Assembly: GCA_018340375.1 (NCBI GenBank)
Contig: JAFFJZ010000003.1
Span: forward strand, 3,720,001 to 3,784,000
Length of the DNA stretch: 64,000 bases
Reading direction: 5' to 3'
Source of the DNA: Gonatopus flavifemur
Lineage: Eukaryota; Arthropoda; Insecta; Hymenoptera; Dryinidae
The translations under genes and the position numbers were made by a program. Positions 52,980 to 63,034 of the stretch are shown piece by piece; the stretch's first letter is position 1; the number at the start of each line of letters is the position of its first letter. The notes beneath the pieces were generated by a model, which saw only the letters and a list, made by a program, of their open reading frames with translations, was not told the origin of the DNA and made no database searches.

Positions 52980-55900
52980 GTGAGTTTATTTAAATTATGA
53001 ATCCTTTACTGACACGTGCGTGAGTAACAGAATCCCTTCTATGAAAACCTGGATGGTACCGGATTGATTTCGATATGATAGCAACGATTGCCAATGATTT
53101 TTGATACCGCATTCGACGATGTGAGAATTATAATTTATTCCAAGTTGATTCAATCCTTCGTTCGAATTTCCAACAGTCCTAGTAAAAATGAATCCTGTAT
53201 AAATCATACCGGGTGTTACTACATAATTCGCTGGGAACACTTCAGGAGTCGTTATTCTGCATCCAAAAAGCAATAATTTTCCGTCTGGAAAACAGTTTTT
53301 GGAGGCTCAGTTTTTGAGCTATGAGCATTTTCAGATTTTTTTCTCAAATTCAAGTAACTCAAGAGCATTATATTCTATATTCTTGTTTCAGAACTACAAC
53401 GATTTGAAATTTTTTCTGGCTTCCAGCCAATCAGAATTCAACAACTTTGAATTACTACTCGAAGAGAACATAAAGCTTCAGCGAACGTTCAGATCAGATG
53501 TGTATAGATTGGGCCGGAGGTTCATTAGAGCTAACTTTTATATTCACAAACGTTTGACAAAGGTTCTACGGACGTTGAAATGTCCGCTTCGAAATACGTT
53601 CAGGAAACATAGATGGAACGTTCGCTGAAGGTTCATCGAAGGTTTGACGAAGCTTCACAAAAATATCTATACTTAGATTAATTTATAATAATTTATGTTT
53701 CATATAAATTGATCAAAATTAATATAAGTATAGATATTTTTGTGAAGCTTCGTCAAACCTTCGATGAACCTTCAGCGAACGTTCCATCTATGTTTCCTGA
53801 ACGTATTTCGAAGCGGACATTTCAACGTCCGTAGAACCTTTGTCAAACGTTTGTGAATCTACAAGTTAGCTTTCATGAACCTTCGATCCGATCTATACAG
53901 ATCTAATCTGAACGTTCGCTGAAGCTTTATGTTCTCTTCGGGTACAGCTCCGAAACAAAGAATGATAAGATAATTGAATTTTTTTCTCAGAGATCCAGCG
54001 TTTTTCAACTTGGGGGGAGGGGGGGGGGGAGTTCTTGAAGAATTCTATTCTTGTTTTTGAAAAAGAATTCTTCGTGTGTTATCTAGGAGGGCAAATAAAT
54101 TCCCTTTCATTCAAAGAAACTGGGGCTTCAGAGTAAGTTATGTATACATTATATGTAATTTTGAAAACTTTTCTACTCTGGTATATCTTTGAATTAATGG
54201 ACATTGACGACAAAAACAATGATCTATTATATGTTTCCCACAGTATTATAATTATTATTGAATACACGCTTGTGTATATTGATTGAAATGATCGATTCAA
54301 AGATGTCGAGATCTAATGTTGTGGAAGTTGGGATCGTTTAGTAAAACGAATTTAAAATCGATTATTGAAAAATGTACATTAAAAGCGATTTTATTGATTT
54401 CATATCGTTTGCAAATAAAATAATCCATTCCAGAAAATTGAGATTCTATTATTCATGCGATTCAGGTATTTTGCTTATTCTTAATAATCAATTCGTTTCA
54501 ATGAACGATTCAAATTCATATAACATGAAACCATGGTGGAAAATGATACAATATTATGTGATTGCGTAGCGATTGAAAATAGATACACTCGAATCCCGCG
54601 ATAACACAGTTCTCCTTTTTTTTTCATTCGAACGGTTTTGGTGATGTGTTAAAAGGAGAGAGAGAGAGGGGAAGCACCCTTATCCCGAGGTTCCAGTGCA
54701 GTGCATTTAAACAACCTTCACAAAATCATATCTACGCCAAATTTGTCTCTGCTAAAAATTTCCCGCAAGAACCAATAGAGAATTTTTCCTATAGTTTTGT
54801 ACGTGGTTTCTGAATTCTGAATTCCTCTAGTTTTTTAAATCATGTACGATAGAAGAACTGTATGATTGTTTATTGGATTTTATCGTATTCTCACGAAAGC
54901 TGTCGCTTCTGAAAGTTTGCGATAAAAGTCAATTGGGCAAGTTTTGTTTTGTATGTGGTTGAGCGATGGGAATTTTTGGAAAACATCGATCATTTTCAAA
55001 GATCCCCATCTCTGATGTGGTTCCTGAATCATGAATATTCAGAATTCGGTAGGTTATTCTCGATCTCAGAATTGAACTGCTGGCCATGTAATTTGTATAA
55101 AATTCGATATAGTTTTTATATAGTCTATATACAATTATATATAAATTATGTATGATTTTGAAAATTCTTCCACACGAGATAGCATTAATCCAATTGTATG
55201 TCAAATTACATTTGGGTTCAGGTGTATTTACTTTTCTGATCAGAGTACTATTACTGCTAGTTCAATATTCATTATTAAATTCTTTTCTCAGTATATTTGA
55301 ACTTGATCAAAACCGCATTGAAGATAGAGAATTCCCTATCAAATTTCTCTCATGAATTTTACAAAATGTAAATAATCCGAAAACATTTTTCATCAATTTA
55401 GCGATGTTGTCAATAATTGTGGGCCCGAATAGCATCAAAACGTTTCGAATTTTCTGTAAACTTGATATAATAATTATATAAATTTCTATCGAATTTCATA
55501 AAATTTTTATCGAAACTTGATAAGTATTTTATACAAAAGATTCGCATATTACTAGGCACTGAATGACCACTTTTGCGTGGTAATAGTTACATTTCACCTT
55601 CTTTGTGTAGCGAGAGTGCTTTTAGATCCAAGATTATTTTTTGAATTCATTTGAAAAGTGATTTTCGTCAAGTCTCGGAAATTTCGCAATACGTACCTTG
55701 ATTGTAAATGATATCTCTTGGACATTGAAATATTTCCTATCTCTGAGAATATTCTCAAAGATATCTTCTAGAAATAAGCACTGTTTAAGAATTTTACAAA
55801 GTAATTTGTTTTTATTGCATCAAGCTTCTAAAAATTTTCTGAATAACATCTCAAGATATTCGAGACGAAGGGTGTTGTGTGGGTTTATTATGTGCCCATA

Positions 55901-58429
55901 TCGTATTTCCGTATCCCTTTCAAACGTCCGCTTCGTTACACCTGGCTATAGCGAAAGGGTACAGCGTCGTCCAAGTGACAATAAAATGTTGTACAGTGCG
56001 GAAAAAAACATTTCAGTGTTTCTTGTATTACGATTTTTGTTATGTGTATATGGTATATTTTTATCACAAATTAGAACGATTATATTTCAACCTTATATTT
56101 TATTTAATACAAGGTTCCAGGTGTATATATCTAGAAATCCTTGCTGAAATAATGGTTTTTGAAAATCTGCTTTGCTCAATTGATAAAACATTACTCGTTA
56201 CAACGAAAATTTTGTTTTTTGGTCAGATATTTGCTGATTCAGCAATTTTTTTTAGCAATCTGTATACCAACAATGCTGAATTCCTGGAAGATTTTTGTTG
56301 TAGAAGCAAACTTTTTGCTGATTCAGCGAAAGAATTTGTCATATCAGCGAGGCAAATTTTCACCACATCTGAAAATTCTTCAGGATAAAAAAAAATGAAA
56401 GTCCTGTAAAGTTTTTGATGGAAATTTTTGTGCATAACACTGTTTACCAGCTATTCCATTGCCTTAGGGTTGGGAACTGATTTGGAATAATTTTAGAGTA
56501 CGAAAACAACAGCAGATTCGTCGGATCTGCTCAATTTTTATAGAACCACTTCAAAACAGTTCCCAAATCTCGAGTACAGAGAAAAAAATGTTTCATTTCC
56601 TGTGTAATTTGAGATGAGATGGTTTAGAAAATTCTCAATAGATTGAGCTTAGGCATCATTCGGTGAATTTGGTGAAACATGTTTGTTTTTCGCCTTTAAT
56701 TGGCTCCATGATCGATGCAACCAGCAACATTGCTTCTATTTCTTGTACATCTCGTACTTAGGTCAACCATTTGAGTTTCCTACCTTCAGTATAGAAGCAT
56801 GTTATACGAAGTCGTTGATTTGTTTTCGATACCGCTAGTTAAAATGCGTGTAATAATTTCTTCACGTAGTTCAATACCAGGCTCGCACACGTATCGTACG
56901 CATATCAGTGGTATTTTGACATCCAACGGAAATTTATTAGACCAAAGACTTGATACGCACAGAAAATTTCAAGTAACAAACCCCACACATTTCAATTTTT
57001 GACCTTTCGGAGTGTATCTTAATGTTTATCAATTGTGATTTGTCTCATCACATTTGTACGAATAAAGTTATTCGCGTCGAATAAATATTCATTCGAATAG
57101 ATGAAGTATATAATTGAATCCAATCCTTGTTAACTGATCTCAAATAAAGCGTAATTTCATCGAGATAAATATTTCATTGAGACAATTCAATATTCATTGG
57201 ATCGAAGCTAATGGAATGAAAAAAAAAAAACGTTCTTCTCTTTTCACTTTTGCGATGGCACTATGAGTTGTCTAAAAGGTCTGTTCCCAGTTGAATTTTC
57301 GGGATCTTTGGGGGTCATGTCAAGCGGGTTCTCACCCGAGTGGTCCCGCACAGGAATGCTTTGCAGGACCTGTAAGGATAACACGAGTCCCCGGTGGCCC
57401 TTGATGGGAATCCGAGTTTGCATGCGAATTTCACCCATCCGGAAATTTCCAACTGGGGTAAAAGTATGCGAAATTAATTAGTGCAGGAGAAAATATCAAA
57501 CCCTTTTGCGCGTGTAGAATCGCTGTACAGAGCAATACTTTGACTTCATTAAAATATCTTCGAGTAGTTTTAAATAAATGATTTGGCTGCATCAAGGGAA
57601 AACAGTAATTCAGATAAAATAATATTTCATCCAAAGATATCTATGAAATATTTTATTCCAACGGATGAAATGGCTTACTGTAATGTAATAATTTTATAAA
57701 TTTTCTGCTTTTGATATGATCGTGAATTTTTGAATAGATGAGATAACGATACATTTGATGGAAAAATCTGCAAGTTAATATCAATCTAATAATTTAAACA
57801 TGCATCTTTTGCTTTTTCTTATCTTCTCACAAACGTAATGATATTCATTATGATATTTTCAGGGGATTCATATAACATTTATCTACTGGACGATTCAAAT
57901 ACTAATGCTGAGTCAATTTACTGCATCTGAAAAGAGTGACAACGTCAGCAACTACAAATGGGGCTTCCGGAGAACTTGGAGCGATGAAATATTTGTTACA
58001 ATGGAAGAGAATTCTACTTTGATCGGAGAATTTCTGTTACAATTCAAGGAATCAAATATATCATACATTGTCATCAACAATGGTGATGAGATTACTTTAA
58101 GTAAACCTTACACAGAGTATCTCGAAATGGATCATACATTGAGTTCTTCGTCGGTTGCTATAGCTGCTGGAATTGGAGTATTGCTTTATATAGCACTAGT
58201 GACACTAATAAGATTGTGTGGATTTAAAGCAGAGGGTATTGAAGCCGAAAGTTGTGGTGCCGTTACAATGGCAGTTTGTGGAACACAATGCGGTTTGGTT
58301 CCACGTTTGCAGTCTACTGGTGCTTTAGGTTATAGATGTAGAGGAGCTCTAGTTTGGGCTTTAGTTGGAGCAGGAATAGTCATTGTGAGATATTATTGTC
58401 GTGAATATAGTGTAATATATGTTCCGTGA
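52977..58429 (+). CDS. Gene B: ISG12/IFI6-IFI27-like membrane protein
   Basis: The model is an ATG-only exon (52977-52979, then GTGAGT) joined over a 4.9-kb intron to 57863-58429 after TATTTTCAG (570 nt, 189 aa). Residues 3-20 are hydrophobic, a likely signal or anchor. Residues 32-88 resemble one diverged gene A module. From about 99 a glycine-alanine-rich hydrophobic domain follows. Residues 121-157 fit the ISG12 family pattern: GF-A-GI-A-S, then MA, then G-V, LQS-GA-G. In vertebrates these small interferon-induced proteins sit in mitochondrial or nuclear membranes and affect apoptosis and antiviral defence. Function here is inferred only from the pattern. The domain has seven cysteines, more than I expect for the family, and a short tail after the last helix. 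A later in-frame ATG at 57905 would start the protein 14 residues on, removing most of the hydrophobic N-terminus. Confidence 0.68.
53460..53940. mobile_element. 481-bp foldback element in gene B intron
   Basis: The ends are CGAAGAGAACATAAAGCTTC and the inverse GAAGCTTTATGTTCTCTTCG. Arms of about 215 bp are nearly identical in inverse orientation, including ACGTTGAAATGTCCGCTTCG and TTTGACGAAGCTTCACAAAA. They meet around a short AT-rich loop (about 53690-53720). There is no transposase. The 109-codon frame at 53299-53628 merely crosses its left arm. Confidence 0.88.
54001..54035. repeat. Poly-G tract
   Basis: An unusually long G run interrupted by single A residues (AGGGGGGGGGGGA-like) at about 54012-54030 in otherwise AT-rich intron. 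It may be length-variable or a G-quadruplex former. Confidence 0.7.
57262..57470. repeat. GC-rich island with inverted ends
   Basis: About 200 bp of clearly higher GC content than the surrounding intron. The ends are related in inverse: CCCAGTTGAATTTTCGGGA near 57285 and GGAAATTTCCAACTGGGG near 57440. This points to an inserted element. A 64-codon frame on the - strand inside it has no family features. Confidence 0.55.
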
Positions 58430-59543
58430 ATATATATACATCTTCACTCTTTTCTTTCTCTCAAACTTGACGTGATAGTTAATTTTCAATTTCATTCGGA
58501 TAACGAGACACAGTTCTGCATACGTATCTAAAATTGACACATAATCGCATATCCGAGTGCCTTCAAATGTCGTTTCAATTTAGCGGCTAAAATATAATTA
58601 TAAAATATTGTGAAGATAAAAGGTCTCGTGCGGGCTCAATGTAATGTGTATATAATTAAATGTGATTTTAAAGAATTTTTCAATGGAGCTGTAAGGCATA
58701 ATAATAATTTACAAGGAATATAATCTTCATACTGTCATTGTAAACGAATTCATCAATATCAAAACAATTTTATTAGAATACTCGAATTTATAATGATCCA
58801 ACAGAACAGCTTTATACTTAGAAGAATTTGAATTTATTAATCAACCTGAGCGACTATTGTACTTTTTATCATAATTAAGGAATTATGCTAAATTTTATTA
58901 AACAAAAAACAATAAACATATAATTGTTCAATAAATATATGATGTTCAACGAATCAGAAGTATTACTTTTATCATTTCATTTCATTCCACTCAAGTAGTT
59001 TTAAACAATGCATATTTATGATTCGAAGTGTCATTTCACTACAAAACGCTGTACATTTTATCCAACTGATGGGTTTTGAAAACAACTTTCTGATCATACA
59101 TAATAAAATATATAGAAGAAGACATACTTTTTCATACATACTGCAGGCCTTGAAGTGGAAAGTTATGAAACTTCTTGATATCAATTGATAGAATGTTAAG
59201 TACGAATCCTAAACCACGTAAAAACAACCTCACTAGATGAATATTCAGTTTTTTATGTACAAGTTTTATATAAAATATGTAAAAGTTATATACAATTGTA
59301 AATAGAACAAAGATTTCATAAAAATTGTATATAAATTTTACATACTCTCTACACGTTTGGAATTGTAAAAATCCATAAAAAGGTCTTCAGAGATACATCA
59401 GACAACGTTGTGCTGTCTAGGTGTCGAATTTTTCGATGCGGTAAGGGCAGTGGGATTTTTCAATCTTATATGTCTCTATTATGTGGAAGTTGAGAGTAAT
59501 TACCCTGTTTTAAATACAAATCTAGGAATGTAATTGTTGTCAT
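58430..59543. other. Convergent spacer, gene B to Seele
   Basis: Contains the presumed 3' UTRs of both genes and a TATA-rich dispersed repeat at about 59255-59345. No exon or RNA gene is evident. Confidence 0.55.
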
Positions 59544-61513
59544 CTATAACTCATCACGCTCCGCTGATTCTTCTGTATCATCATCTTCTACCTTCTCATC
59601 CGCATCCTCATCTTCATCATCTTCATCTTCAGGTTTACAAAGTTTGGCCTTTTCGGTACAAACTGTACTTCTAACATTCGGTAATTTGTTCTTGAAAGTA
59701 GTAATGATTTCATCTTCGTATTCTTCGACGATTATTTGACACTGAAATTCATTATGAATACATATTTTGTTACAACAACTGTGAATAAAATCATAAATCC
59801 AACAGATCAATGTTATACTTACGAAGTATTTCAAACTCTTGTTCAAGTCACCGTCCTGAACGACATCTACTTCGCTCATTTTAGGATTCATTTGACCCGA
59901 TGGAGATATCAGATTGAAAATGGTCAGTTTACCGGTAGTCTTTTCGATTCCTCTCACATAGTCGTCCATTTTATTACATATCGAATCCAACATTTCAGAT
60001 ATATGCATTTCAGATTCAGCCAATGGGATCTTTTCCGGAAACAGAAATAATGTATCAGGATTATACTTTGAGAGGAAGTATTTATCACTGTTATCCAACA
60101 AAAATAGTACAAAGGGAACCAACAATTTTGTTAGTAAGTTCACCTATTCTATAAAAATGTAGTTGGGTCTCTTTGGTAGAATCACCCAATTTTATTTCAC
60201 TCACTGTACTATACGGGAAGAAATTCTCAACCGTATCAGCTCAAATTTTAGCTGACGTGAGGTAAGAGACCCTATACCCGATTAGTTCTTATATTCTAGG
60301 TTTTGGTGGTTCAGTTGTGCGAAAACTCTTCAACCAAAACATTTTTTGTAATTAATGGATCGAAAATTAACCTTTTCATTTGAAACTTGTAGCTAAATTA
60401 TTTCGTAAATTCATGTGACAATGAAAATGATTGGGTACAGGGTCTCTTACCTTAGCTGAATATTCAAGCCCGCACAGAGCAGGTCATTTTTTAACAACAT
60501 TGGCAGCTGAAATTTAGCTACATGAGCTAAAAAAACAACTGCCCATCTCACAGCTAACTATTTTTCCCGTGTGTCTTAAAATAAAATAATACACTCAAAG
60601 CGGATGAGAAAAAACTTACTTTCTTTCTAACGTTGCTTCCATCAGCATTCAATCTGTAATTACCGACTTCTATCCTCAACGAAGGGTTAATTTTAGCTAT
60701 TTCCGCTTGTAATTCGCTGACCGCGGTTCTGCACACTGTGGGTAACATTGGAAAATCATCGCATTTTTGAGAAAGTTTACAAGTTAATACTGATGTGCGA
60801 TTGATCGAATGATTTTTCGATTCCGATTATAATCGATTAATCCCCCAATCAGTGAATTTTATTTGATTGAATGAAAACGACAAAAACAATGATCAATAGA
60901 GAAATAGACCCGTGTTGGCCCGACAATCCGAAAGTCAAGGTTCAATTTCAGTATATCATCAATGTAAGACAAACGAAGATGAGAAATTGCTCATAAACTT
61001 GAAGATAAACCTGGACTTCCGGGGGGGTTGAGAATTCTTTTTTTTAATTTTCCAATCGGTCAAAAGATAACCCATTGTACTCTACTCTCTCGGTATCGGA
61101 AGCACCCTCGGATTATCGGGCCAACAAAGATCTATCATTAATCGGAATCCATCAATTATTCGAATGATTGGAGACAAGATCGATTAATCCCCAGGTCAAA
61201 CAAACCCATTGATTCTCTCCGAATCTCATTGAATCTTGCACAAAGTTCTGACCAAATCCCATTTACCCATGCTCGATTGAATTCAATCAACCGAACGTAT
61301 TTGTTCATTGTGATTCTGATTGAATCTCGCACGTCGTTCTGACCAAATCCCATGAAATTTCATTTCGTTGGATTCTATGGATTTTTTCAACCAGGGTAGA
61401 ATTTTTGAGAAAGTCCACTTACCTAAACATTTCAAGCGTTTTAAATCAATATCCGCAGTTTGTGAAACTGTGACGGAGGATATGAATAGCACAAGAGGGA
61501 TGAGAAACACCAT
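59544..61513 (-). CDS. sel: Canopy/Seele, ER saposin-like protein
   Basis: Canopy-family proteins (CNPY2; Drosophila Seele) are ER-resident saposin-like proteins that help secreted proteins or receptors mature and modulate FGF-type signalling. Exons from 5' to 3' are 61423-61513, 60620-60735, 59823-60029 and 59544-59741 (612 nt, 203 aa). A signal peptide spans about residues 1-20 (MVFLIPLVLFISSVTVSQTA). Six family cysteines are present: Cys29, Cys32, Cys87, Cys139, Cys166 and Cys173. CRTAVSELQAEIAKINPSLR and CQIIVEEYEDEI match CNPY2 closely. A long acidic stretch (about 175-197) precedes the retention signal RDEL at the end. The acidic stretch is longer than in CNPY2. Transposon copies fill intron 2, and intron 1 has a short direct repeat. 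It is convergent to gene B. Confidence 0.93.
60205..60573. mobile_element. Outer MITE in Seele intron 2
   Basis: Left end TATACGGGAAGAAATTCTC and right end AACTATTTTTCCCGTGTG are inverse-related and match the CACGGGAAAAATAATTT family at 28314. The interior has the same TTAGCTG / CAGCTAA words. It is interrupted by the insertion at 60260. Confidence 0.65.
60260..60452. mobile_element. Inner MITE, nested insertion
   Basis: AGGTAAGAGACCCTATACCC at the left and GGGTACAGGGTCTCTTACCT at the right form near-perfect inverted ends. It lies wholly within intron 2 of Seele and inside the older outer element. No clear target duplication was found. The GGTAAG left end resembles a splice donor. Confidence 0.8.
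61221..61353. repeat. Direct repeat in Seele intron 1
   Basis: The word GTTCTGACCAAATCCCAT ends two ~42-bp copies (61221-61262 and 61312-61353), each starting near ATTGAATCT(T/C)GCAC. The period is 91 bp. It belongs to a repeat fragment related to that at 7109. Confidence 0.7.
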
Positions 61514-62370
61514 CTGAAGAAGAGCAAAAATTTCAATTCATAGTTATTGGAGTTGAAATCGATTGATGAATCGATTGATTTGTAATAATTAATTCATGAA
61601 AATACAGAAACACATGTTTTCGGTGTTCCAGGAATCGGGTTAACCAGTTCTTATTATTTTGAAGAATAAGAAAAGGGTGCTGAAGATATTCTAAATTAGT
61701 TCCAATATGAACGATTGGAAATACAATGATATTCAAGTTTGATCACTAATATTCAAAGTCACAATTGTTATGTAGATATTTTGGTATTTATACAAGAAAA
61801 GTAACCAAGTTGGCTGAGCAGTCACGGATTTGACTACTGTGGTTGTTGCAACAAAAATTGAACTAATTCCAAGTAATAAATTTGACTGAGAAAAAATTAA
61901 GCCATAGATGGAGTTCACCAAAATTTCGTAGTGGAAATATTAAAAGGTGATAGTTTCTTTGTTATTTTTTACAATGAAACTACTAATTCATCGTGAATTC
62001 ACTAAGAATTTTTAATAAATTCACAACGAAGATTATTCAACGATGTTTTTTTCCCTAATATTGATAGTAAGTTTTCGAAATAATGGTGAAGTCGGTCTCT
62101 TCGCGCAGAAATATCTTGTAAAGATCTTCTCTTGTTATAAATTGATATTATGCGTGTTTGAATCGATATAGACAATTACACTTAGACCAAAATGCTCGAA
62201 ACTGAACGCATAAAAGTCTGAAATTTTCAGGGACAAACCTTCGAAGATTCATCCCTTCGTTCAGTTTCGAGTATTTCGATCGGAAAAAAATGTCATCGAA
62301 TGGAACTACCCATGCGCTCGTATTCTCTTAATTCACATGTTTCACCCAACAAACAATGAACCCTGGTGTT

Positions 62371-62480
62371 TTAAGGTGATACCAACGAACCCTGAAGATA
62401 AAACCCGAGTTCATTGGTTAGAAAAAGACACGAGTATACGTTAGAAAGAGAGATGTTGACCATCGCTGGTACCCCCTTAA
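62371..62480. mobile_element. TTAA-flanked MITE (piggyBac-like)
   Basis: TTAA (62371-62374) is followed by GGTGATACCAACGAACC, and ACCATCGCTGGTACCCCC precedes TTAA (62477-62480). The body is 102 bp. It shares GAAAAAGACACGA and AGAAAGAGAGATGTTGACCA with the copy at 29781. A more decayed relative starts at TTAA 13083. Confidence 0.82.
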
Positions 62481-62541
62481 CGTACCACTAATGATCTTGC
62501 AATGCCGGTAAAAAGCCGGTGCTGGGCCTTTGGAACACATA

Positions 62542-63034
62542 CACTGCCGTCCTGAGCCAAAAAGCTGTATGTCAAAATTCCCTAATGAAAATGTTACACC
62601 GTGTTTTTTCGATGTAAATTTAGATTAAACTGGTTTCTGGTGTAGTTCTGGTGTGAAAAATTCACAAATACACCAGGAAATCACGGTGTCTGATCGGTGT
62701 ATTCGATTTCATTAGATGCTTTGATGTTTCGAGATGTCAAGCATTTCATTTGAATTTGTACATGTTAACCCTGCTTAAAGAATCTCATTGATTCCGATGC
62801 AGAAAACTAATTCAAAACCATCGGGTATCAATTTTTAATGGGTTCGAATCGGTTTTCTGCATCAGAATCAATGAGAATCAATCGGTTCAACGAGATTCTT
62901 CAAGCAGGGAAATGATGCAAACACCGTGATGTCTGAATCAGTTTTTCACGTAGTTTTCAATAGTGTAAAGATTTTTTGTTAAAAATGGAGGAAATTTTGA
63001 TTGACATACGGCCTTTTGGCTCAGGACGGCAGTG
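62542..63034. mobile_element. 493-bp inverted-repeat element with nested palindrome
   Basis: The left end CACTGCCGTCCTGAGCCAAA and the right end TTTGGCTCAGGACGGCAGTG are exact inverses, followed by imperfect pairing (GCTGTATGTCAAAATT / ATTGACATACGGC). Inside lies a second palindrome, 62769-62909, from CCCTGCTTAAAGAATCTCAT to its inverse GAGATTCTTCAAGCAGGG. It looks like one element inserted in another. It is non-coding. Confidence 0.82.

Noticed and set aside
53299..53628. 109-codon frame
   Set aside because: It runs into the left arm of the foldback element, and its sequence is explained by that repeat.
55698..56388. Overlapping 149- and 169-codon frames in the gene B intron
   Set aside because: They overlap in different frames, are rich in Phe/Ile/Tyr as expected of AT-rich noise, and show no motif.
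57244..57438. 64-codon - strand frame in the GC-rich island
   Set aside because: The openness follows from high GC content, and no domain can be seen.
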